Source: Muscardinus avellanarius
Taxonomy: Eukaryota > Chordata > Mammalia > Rodentia > Gliridae
Length of the DNA stretch: 64,000 nucleotides
Assembly: GCA_963383645.1 (NCBI GenBank)
Contig: OY726579.1
Span: 369,501-433,500 of the forward strand
Direction: 5' to 3'
Every line of letters begins with the position of its first letter. Position 1 is the first letter of the stretch. This document shows positions 58,101-64,000 of the stretch, in pieces. The position numbers and the translations under genes were made by a program. Under the pieces are notes generated by a model. That model had not been told where the DNA came from, made no database searches, and saw only the letters and a list, made by a program, of their open reading frames with translations.

Positions 58101-60257
58101 ATGTTGGCACACACCTGTAACTCTAGAACTTGGGAGGCTGAAACAAGAGGATCACAGGTTTGCAGCCAGCCTCAGCTACTTAGTGAGGCCCTCTGCAATT
58201 TAGTGAGATCCTGTTTCAAAATAAAGAATAAAATCGGGGGTGGTGGTGCACATCTGTAATCTCAGCATTTGGGAGGCTGAGACAGAAAGATTTCTGGTTT
58301 GTGGCCAGCCTTAGCTACTTAGCGCGGCCCTCCACAACTTAGTAAGGCCCTGTTTCAAAATAAAGAATAAAAAAAATTGGGCTGGGGATGTAGCTCAGAG
58401 GTAGAGTGCCCCTAAGTCCAATACCCAGCCCCCCCAAAAAAACTTAGACTGGGAGTATAGCTCAGAAGTAGAATGCCCCTGGTTCAATAACCAGTTCTAC
58501 AAAAAAGATAAATAAATAAACAAACAAACAAACAAAAAACACACAGAGCTCTATGTTGAAGGCTGGGGTGCACAAAGCCAAAGTTGTACCTCTCAAGTTT
58601 ACAGAACAGGTGGGTGGGAAAGATAGGAAGTGGTGGTGGCCTTGGAAGAGATATGTTGCTCCTGCTGGAGCTCCTCAGCTGAGGACTTACTAGACAAACA
58701 AGTTCCCACACCACTGCAGAGCAAAGGGGGAAGGAAAGGTGAGATGACGGAAAGCTAACTGAGCTTTGTAACTCACCAGGAAGAGAAAGGCTATGCGTTG
58801 TTCACAGGTACTGCTCTAGGAAAAGACCTTGGCAGTGCTAGAGATGGGCAATTCTACTGATAACCTCAATAGCTTCACCTCATATCCACACCTGACGCGT
58901 CCTTTCTACAAAGCCAAAGCCAATCGGCCTTTCCTTGGGTGTGGCGGCACACACTTGTAATCCAAGTACTTGAGAAACTGAGATAGGAGGATGGCAGCTT
59001 CAGGGTCAGTCTCAGTAATTTAGTGGAGAGACCCTGTCTCAAAATAAAAAGGGCTGGGGGCATAGCTCAGAGATGAGCCAATCTGCAGTACCACCACCAT
59101 CACAAACAAATCCCAATAAGAAAGCTCTATGAGCTGGGCGTGGTGGCCATATAATCCCAGTTTGTAATCCCAGCATTCGGGAGGCTGAGCCGAGAGGATC
59201 CCGGTTCGTGAACAGTCTCAGCTACTTAGCAAGGCCCTTTGCAACTCAGTGAGATCCTGTTTCAAAAATTTTAAAAAAGACGCCGGGCGTGGTGGCGCAC
59301 GCTTGTAATCCCCGCGCTTGGGAGGCAGAGACAGGAGGATCGCGCTTGTTCGGAGCCAGCCTCGCTGGTTTAAGAGACCCTGTTTCCACATAAAGTTAAA
59401 AACTAGGTCTGGGAGTGTAGCCTGTGGGAGTGTAGCCCGGAGGTAGAAGGGCTTCCAGGAACCCCAGTACCACCAAAAAAAAAAAAAAAAATTTTAAAAA
59501 GACTAAAAACTAGTGCTAGGGATGTGGCTCGGAGGTAGAATGTACCTGGGTTCCATCCCCAGTACGGCAAAAATATATATATATATATGAATAAAGTCCC
59601 ATATACACATTACATGTGAGTCATATTCCATATATTTAGTACCAAAAACAACCTTCCAACATTCTAACCATTATTTGTGAATTAAGAGGGGGAAAAATTC
59701 AAGTGCTTATGCGTTCAGACCGTGAGATGAGATCCATATTAGAAAAATACATGGAGCATTTAGCCAAGAGCTGCCCTGGATAAACAGTCAAATACAAACT
59801 TATTTCTCAGCCACACAAAAGAAACCACCCAGACCGGGCATGGTGACGCACGCTTATAATCCCAGCATCCCAGCATTCGGGAGGCTGAGACCGGAGGATC
59901 ACGGTTCGTGGACAGCTTCGGCTACTTAGTGAGGCCCTTCGCAACTTAGTGAGACCCTGTTTCAAAATAAAGAATAAAAAATAGGGCAGGGGGGTGTAGC
60001 TCGAAGGTCGAATGCCTCTAGATTCCATCCCCAGACCCGCAAAAAAAAAAAGAAAGAGCCGGGTGTGGTGGCGCACGCTTGTAATCCCGGCGGTTGGGAG
60101 GCAGAGACAGGAGGCTGGTTCGAAGCCAGCCTCGCTGGCTTAAGAGACCCTGTTTCCAAATAAAAAATATAAAATAGGTCTGGGAGTGTGGCCTGGAGGT
60201 AGAAGGGTTTCCAGGAATCCCAGTACAGAAGGAAAGAAAGAAATAAGAAATAAAGTA

Positions 60258-60297
<40 letters not shown>

Positions 60298-61813
60298 CCA
60301 CCGAGGAAGGGCTTCAAAATAAACCTACTTTCCTTAGGGTTTTGTTGTTTGTGGTAATGGGTATTGAAACCAGAGGCATTCCAAGCTACACATTCTAGTC
60401 CTATATCTGGTCTTTATTTTGAAACAGGGTCTCACTAAGTTGCGGAGGGCCTAAATAGCTGAGGCTGGCCTCTACCCCGAGATCTTCCTGTCTCAGCCTC
60501 CCAAATACTTGGTATTACAAGCATGCGCCACCACGCCTGGCTTGGGGCCTGCTTTTGCTGTTTCTGTAAGACAACTTCCTCTGGGTAGACCCCATCTCAA
60601 CCGACTTGAGACTTTTTCTGCACTCCTCTGCATTTCAGAGCTCTTCCTGCTCTTTTAAGTCTGGTGCTCCAAAATCTACAAGGCGATTTCTGAGGAAGGC
60701 AGTGATCTGTATTCTTTTTGGCGAGTCCCACCTACCTAGAACTAGGCCGTCAATAAGCATCAGATCAAAGCCAGACGGCTGGACAAGTAGCTGAAAAAAG
60801 GGCCTTCTCTCCTAAAACACCCCTCTGTCACTTCAAGTACATGAGAAACCCCGAGGAACCAGATTACGTTAACCTTCAATACAAAAACACCAAACTAAGA
60901 TAACGGCGCCACACAAAAACGCCGACATGCTGGAAACCACGGCATCGGTGAAAAGCCATACCAAGAAACAAATTCCTTGGCTCTGTGATTCGGAGCAAGC
61001 ACATGGCCAGCATTCCTTCAAGTTATCAACCAAATGAAGCCCACGCCATCTGCCTCTTGAACGTGCAAACCTACCTTTCACTGCAACGATTCTCTGGGCT
61101 GAGCGCACTACAATTACCCGGGAAGCGGGAAAAAAAACCTGGAAGCCCAGACAACGCCTTGGCCCAGCAGAATCTCTTTCTGTGGGATGGAGGAAGTTAA
61201 AGCTTTCTAAGTGGTTCCACGGTACTACCAAGTCTGGAAACTGTCTAGCGAACTTCAGGCCTCCGCGGTGTTCTCTTTTTGGGTGGAGTAGGGAAGACCT
61301 CCGAGGACAAGTTTTTTTGTTTTTTTTTTTTAAAGTCTCCTCACACCGAATTCCCATCCCCAACCTCTCGAGCCACAGAAGAAGGGCTCCACCCTTCACG
61401 TCCCCGCAGCCACTCACCTTCAGGCTGCAGGCTTCCTCCTCTAGAGAAGCCATTTCTTCTAGGGAGGCGCTGGCCGGGCGCACGGGGGATGCCTTCCAGG
61501 GCGGGGACCCCCGAGCGCTCCGATTCAGGCAGCCTCTGGGGGCGACCCCGCCCACACCCGGGCCCGAGGAATGGGACGAGGCAGAGGAGGAGGAATTTCT
61601 GCGGCGGGAGGGGCTCCGGGACGACCTCGGGGCGCCGGCCTCATGGTCCCCCTTCGCGACTTTCAGGCGCTGGAGGCCGCCGCCCCCTCGGGGTCGTGCC
61701 GGCCGGCTGGAGGGGGCCACTTCACCGGGCCCCCGGAGGCGGCTGCGCTTGCTGGGACCCCCTTCCGAAGAGCCGCTCCAGTGGTACCTGACCTTGCGCC
61801 GCTCCGACGCCAT
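40638..61813 (-). CDS. TATDN2: TATDN2 coding span (six coding exons)
   Basis: Exons 61418-61813, 54082-54579, 47710-48600, 43007-43134, 41184-41367 and 40638-40778 join in phase to 745 codons (human about 761). The N-terminal 480 residues are Ser/Arg/Pro/Glu-rich and look disordered. The C-terminal 265 form a TatD-type metal-dependent nuclease (TIM-barrel amidohydrolase fold). Metal ligands are present: THCHLD (His483, His485), GEMGLD (Glu577), IHCRE (His614), RHCFTG (His639) and ETDAPY (Asp691). TatD enzymes are Mg-dependent nucleases; human TATDN2 has been linked to processing of RNA-containing structures such as R-loops. Every splice site is GT-AG, and no frame damage is seen. Confidence 0.95.
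41184..41367 (-). CDS. TATDN2: TATDN2 exon 5
   Basis: Acceptor tgcccgcag, donor GTAGGC. It encodes [19 protein letters not shown], then [20 protein letters not shown] and [14 protein letters not shown]. It carries the metal ligands His639 and Asp691. Confidence 0.95.
41695..42755. repeat. SINEs in TATDN2 intron 4
   Basis: Plus: 41773-41905, 41916-42115 and 42145-42235 (right half with poly(A)). Minus: 42330-42475 and 42537-42750. The last is flanked by tggaggcattt at about 42528 and 42755, a target-site duplication. Confidence 0.7.
43007..43134 (-). CDS. TATDN2: TATDN2 exon 4
   Basis: Acceptor tcttctcccag, donor AG-GTCAGA (weaker than GTRAGT). It encodes [20 protein letters not shown], then [14 protein letters not shown] and VPSDYKIH, including His614. 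Confidence 0.93.
43215..47530. repeat. SINE-rich TATDN2 intron 3
   Basis: Minus copies: 43215-43360, 45120-45290, 45395-45565, 46010-46080 and 46130-46190. Plus copies: 43775-43920, 43923-44108, 44330-44465, 44478-44685, 44715-44915, 45720-45890, 46570-46715, 46728-46910 and 47375-47525, plus several lone right halves (44135, 44240, 44945, 46930, 47025). (CA)n lies at 46985-47017. The parts 43365-43770, 45570-45715, 46195-46470 and 47080-47370 are non-SINE intron with nothing recognised. Confidence 0.65.
47710..48600 (-). CDS. TATDN2: TATDN2 exon 3
   Basis: Acceptor ccctttctgcag, donor GTAACC. The 297 codons start HRDREVV and continue through a Ser-rich linker ([29 protein letters not shown]) into the nuclease domain: [19 protein letters not shown], then [21 protein letters not shown] and [12 protein letters not shown]. 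It holds ligands His483, His485 and Glu577. The open frame continues past the donor into a SINE; that part is not coding. Confidence 0.95.
48601..53760. repeat. TATDN2 intron 2, unique 1.3 kb then SINEs and simple repeats
   Basis: 48601-49170 is unique. A GA-rich tract (49185-49265) runs into (gaca)n (49265-49300). SINEs: minus 49310-49470, 49520-49740, 50505-50715 and 50752-50955; plus 51040-51190, 51195-51385, 51470-51640, 52010-52110 (5'-truncated, with aattcacata repeated on both sides), 52155-52345, 52885-53085, 53105-53230, 53230-53345, 53345-53545 and 53620-53750. An (agaag)n tract lies at 51386-51448. 49745-50495, 51740-52005 and 52350-52880 are mostly unique sequence with nothing recognised. 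Confidence 0.65.
54082..54579 (-). CDS. TATDN2: TATDN2 exon 2
   Basis: Acceptor ttcctcctag, donor GTAAGT. The 166 codons start [20 protein letters not shown], then read [18 protein letters not shown] and [12 protein letters not shown], ending [10 protein letters not shown]. The [13 protein letters not shown] basic run is a plausible nuclear-localisation signal. The Pro/Ala-rich middle differs from human and accounts for part of the length difference. Confidence 0.92.
54800..60545. repeat. SINE-rich TATDN2 intron 1
   Basis: Minus copies: 54805-54965, 57590-57860, 57860-57990 and 60340-60545. Plus copies: 55285-55425, 55432-55540, 55548-55730, 55930-56095, 56297-56420, 56445-56625, 56905-57110, 57290-57475, 58095-58230, 58232-58435, 58935-59095, 59130-59275, 59282-59490, 59830-60045 and 60058-60230, with several lone right halves. 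(AAAG)n lies at 60232-60298. 54970-55280, 56700-56900, 58510-58930 and 59580-59825 are unique intron. Confidence 0.65.
60546..61417. other. TATDN2 intron 1 start, unique
   Basis: SINE-free sequence directly downstream of exon 1 of TATDN2. The open frame that runs through it on the minus strand is read-through beyond the donor at 61417. No other gene is recognised. Confidence 0.5.
61418..61813 (-). CDS. TATDN2: TATDN2 exon 1 (first coding exon)
   Basis: The ATG at 61811-61813 (gtgcccATGGCGTCGG, a strong Kozak context) starts [18 protein letters not shown]. The 132 codons end [16 protein letters not shown] before donor GTGAGT. The bases just 5' (acctggcag then gtgccc) look like a splice acceptor, so a non-coding 5' exon inside the CpG island is probable, as in human. 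Confidence 0.93.
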
Positions 61814-62530
61814 GGGCACCTGCCAGGTGAAGGGGCCGCGTGAGCCCCGGGGCTCCCCGCCGCGGCTCCCCGCCCGGGGCCGGCCTCACCGACCTTTCCC
61901 TCGCCCTTCCGCGGCCCATCACAGTCCTCGGGGCTTCGGCGCGCCGCGGCCTCCGGAGGGTCCCCGCGCCCCGAGCCGGCGCCTCGAGGTCCGCGGCGCC
62001 ACCGAGCCCGCTACGGCCCGCGCATGGCGGCCGGACCCCAACCCCGCGAGGCCGCCGCGCCGCCCCGAGGCCCTGGCCGCGCCGGAGCGCAGGCCGGACC
62101 CCGCGGCCGCCTCACACCGCGCCCGGCCGCCCTCCCCGCCGCCGCCGCCGCCGCCGCCCTGAGGCGAGCCGGCCTCCGCCCGCGCTCCCGCCGCGGCGCC
62201 GCCCGCCCCCCGGATGCAGCGCCGCGGCCCGTGGCCCCGCGCGCGCGGCGGGGGCGGGGCTTGGCCCCAACGCAGGGCGCCCATTGCTCCGTTCGGCGAG
62301 GGGCGGGACTCCGCGCAAGACCGAGGTCGCCCCTTGGTCGAACGGCACGGGGGCGGGACCGTACGCCTCACGAAGCTCGTCCATTGGTCCGAGGCAGACG
62401 GGGCGGAACCGCTCACGTGGGCCCGAAAAGCGCGAAGCGGAGGCTCAGGCCGCACAGTTCCTTTGGCGCCCGTGCGGAGCGGGTGGGCGCCGCCGGCGCC
62501 TTTGCGGTGCGCTTTCTACCTCTCATGGCT
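61420..62530. promoter_or_regulatory. TATDN2: CpG island and TATDN2 promoter
   Basis: Very high GC and CpG density across TATDN2 exon 1 and about 700 bp upstream. Seen upstream are GC-box-like sites (gggggcggggctt at about 62249), two ATTGG/CCAAT-type sites (gcccattgctccg near 62280 and gtccattggtccg near 62381), an E-box cacgtg (62415) and a (GCC)n run (62133-62159). There is no TATA box. This fits a housekeeping-type promoter that may fire in both directions. Confidence 0.75.
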
Positions 62531-62650
62531 GGATTCGCATAGGAACCCAAAGCATCATCGCCCACAAGAAACGAGAACCTGCTTCAGAGACCAAGGGACG
62601 CAGAGAAAGTGGCGGACCCGACATTTGGAGTCTCAAAAGCAGAGACTATA

Positions 62651-62852
62651 GCCGGGCGTGGTGGTTGGCGCACGCTTGTAATCCCGGCGTTTGGGAGGCT
62701 GAGACAGGAGGATCGCACAGGTTCGAAGCCGGCCTCAGCTATTTAGGTTCTCAGCAATTTAGTGAGACCCTGTTTCCAAATAAAATACAAAATAGGTCTG
62801 GGAGTATAGCCCAGAGGTAGAAAAGCCCCTGGGTTCCACCCCCAGTAGCACA
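62651..62852 (+). repeat. SINE, plus orientation
   Basis: Starts gccgggcgtggtggttggcgcacgc and ends gggttccacccccagtagcac. Near consensus, at the edge of the CpG island. The phrase aaaagcagagacta precedes it (62635) and recurs at 62881, giving its target-site duplication. Confidence 0.8.
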
Positions 62853-62884
62853 CGGAAAAAAAAATTTTTTTTTTTTTTTAAAAA

Positions 62885-63130
62885 GCAGAGACTAGGGTGT
62901 ATTCATTTCGAGTCACCCCTCCATGCCAGTCTGGTATGGAGCTGTATTTCTATCTCCTGTATTTCTATCTTTTTCTGTTTTTCTGTTTTTTTGTTTCTGT
63001 GGGGAGTTTTCGAGAAATTATTCCCAGGGGGTCTATTCATTTCGAGTCACCTCCCCCATGCCATTTTGGCATGGGGCTGTATTTCTATTTTCTGTATTTC
63101 TATCTTTCTAATAAACTTCCTTTAAATCTT
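62885..63130 (+). mobile_element. LTR-like remnant with an internal ~80-bp duplication
   Basis: A unit tattcatttcgagtcac, then ccatgcca and atggagctgtatttctat, occurs at about 62900-62985 and again at 63031-63110. The second is followed by ctaataaacttcc, like the AATAAA-containing R region of ERV LTRs. No viral coding sequence is present. The phrase aaaagcagagacta recurs at about 63160, so this block may itself lie between repeats of one target. Confidence 0.4.
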
Positions 63131-63171
63131 CAAAAAAATTAAAATAAATAAAAATTAAAAAAAGCAGAGAC

Positions 63172-63380
63172 TAGCCAGGCGTTGGTGGTGCACACTTGTA
63201 ATCTCAGCATAAGGGAGGCTGAGACCGGAGGATCGGGGTTCGCGGACAGCCTCAGCTACTTAGTGAGGCCCTCTGCAACTCAGTGCGACCCTGTTTCAAA
63301 AATAAAGAATAAAAAATAGGGCAGGGGGTGTAGCTCGGAGGTCGAATACCCCTGGGTTCCATTCCCAGACCCTCAAAAAA
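63172..63380 (+). repeat. SINE, plus orientation, first subtype
   Basis: Starts gccaggcgttggtggtgcacac, has the ggttcgcggacagcctcagc middle and ends gttccattcccagacc. It shows the ggtcgaa-type right half. Confidence 0.8.
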
Positions 63381-63579
63381 AAATTAAAAAGTGGATAAAT
63401 AAAAATAAATAAATAAAAAAGCAGAGATTATGCAAAAATACAGAATATCTGCCTGGCAAAAAAAAAAATATCAAAGCTTGAAGGTAGAATGCCCCTGGGT
63501 CCAATCCCCTCTACCTCAAAAGAAAAACGTTATAATTTTCCACTCATTCTCAATGATGAAAACATAAGATACTTTGTAA

Positions 63580-63735
63580 ACCAGGTGTGGAGCCAACCCA
63601 TCTGTAATCCTAGTACTTGGGAGGCTGACATAGGAGGCTCACAGGTTCAAAGCCAACCTTAGCAATTTAGCACCACCCTGTTTCAAAATAAAGGGCTGGG
63701 GTGGAGCTCAGGGGTAGAAAGTCCATGGGTTCACC
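63580..63735 (+). repeat. Diverged plus SINE
   Basis: From ccaggtgtggagccaacccatctgta to gtagaaagtccatgggttc. A lone right half also lies at 63470-63515. Confidence 0.65.
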
Positions 63736-64000
63736 CTACGAAAATAAGACACTCTGTAGCTCAGAATGTGGGGGAATACATTCCTTCCCATATATCCCTA
63801 ATGGACCTGTAAATTAATAAACTCCATCGAAGGTAGCACCAAAAATAAAAACCTCAATATCCATTGAGGAACCCATTATCCAAATGTTCCTTGACCTAGG
63901 ATTAGTTATATCTGATTAAACCTAAGGTTAAGTACCCCTGAACAAATTCATCTGGTCACAAAAGTACAAAAAGCCTGCAGGCTTGTAATCTCAGCAATTG
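63736..64000. other. No feature seen
   Basis: AT-rich unique sequence to the end of the window. The last bases (gcaggcttgtaatctcagcaattg) look like the start of another SINE that continues beyond the window. Confidence 0.4.

Noticed and set aside
61182..62820. Long plus-strand open frames (up to 326 codons) across the CpG island
   Set aside because: They are shadows of TATDN2 exon 1 and CpG-rich DNA: low-complexity Arg/Pro/Ala translations, no recognised domain, and one runs into a SINE.

Overview
The window is mammalian nuclear DNA. Protein genes are split into exons with GT-AG introns, a CpG-island promoter is present, L1-type retrotransposon sequence occurs, and a very large number of SINEs cover about half of the bases. 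The SINEs are dimers: a 7SL-derived B1-like left half (gccgggcgtggtggcgcac) joined to a shortened tRNA/ID-like right half (gtagctcagaggtagaatgcccctggg). This resembles the B1-dID elements of squirrel-related rodents (squirrels, mountain beaver, dormice). The ghrelin peptide also has the rodent-like Lys11-Ala12 pair. I therefore infer a rodent, probably of that group; the species cannot be fixed from sequence alone.

Two genes look intact. GHRL (preproghrelin, 117 codons) is on the plus strand, from a TATA box at 31922 to a poly(A) signal at 35097, with one non-coding and four coding exons. TATDN2 (TatD-family nuclease, 745 codons) is on the minus strand, from a CpG island near 62.5 kb to a stop at 40638, with six coding exons that all join in phase. 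The two genes converge tail to tail, as in human 3p25.

The left half (1-30 kb) has no intact host gene that I can recognise. It holds exon-intron relics of three genes, all on the minus strand: CCDC174 (three exons, 0.7-1.8 kb, internal exons missing), TRNT1 (four exons, 8.6-15.6 kb, with a frameshift and a lost splice acceptor) and a contactin (one FN3 exon at 23.8 kb). All three families lie on human 3p25-p26, as GHRL and TATDN2 do, but megabases apart there. This segment therefore looks like a mosaic of duplicated, unprocessed gene fragments next to GHRL.

Two copies of an L1-related element lie among these relics. The one at 5.04-7.81 kb is flanked by target-site duplications and keeps an open ORF1 of 305 codons but has no ORF2, the plan of a half-L1 (HAL1). 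The one at 16.97-18.2 kb is truncated and has lost its start codon.

Region by region: 0-2 kb CCDC174 relic; 2-5 kb SINEs and a SINE-poor stretch; 5-7.8 kb HAL1-like element; 8-16 kb TRNT1 relic with SINEs; 17-23 kb second HAL1-like copy, AT-rich tracts and an unusual inverted SINE pair; 23-30 kb contactin relic in dense SINEs; 30.6-35.1 kb GHRL; 35.1-40.6 kb intergenic DNA and the probable TATDN2 3' UTR; 40.6-61.8 kb TATDN2 coding exons with SINE-filled introns; 61.8-62.5 kb CpG island; 62.6-64 kb SINEs and an LTR-like remnant.
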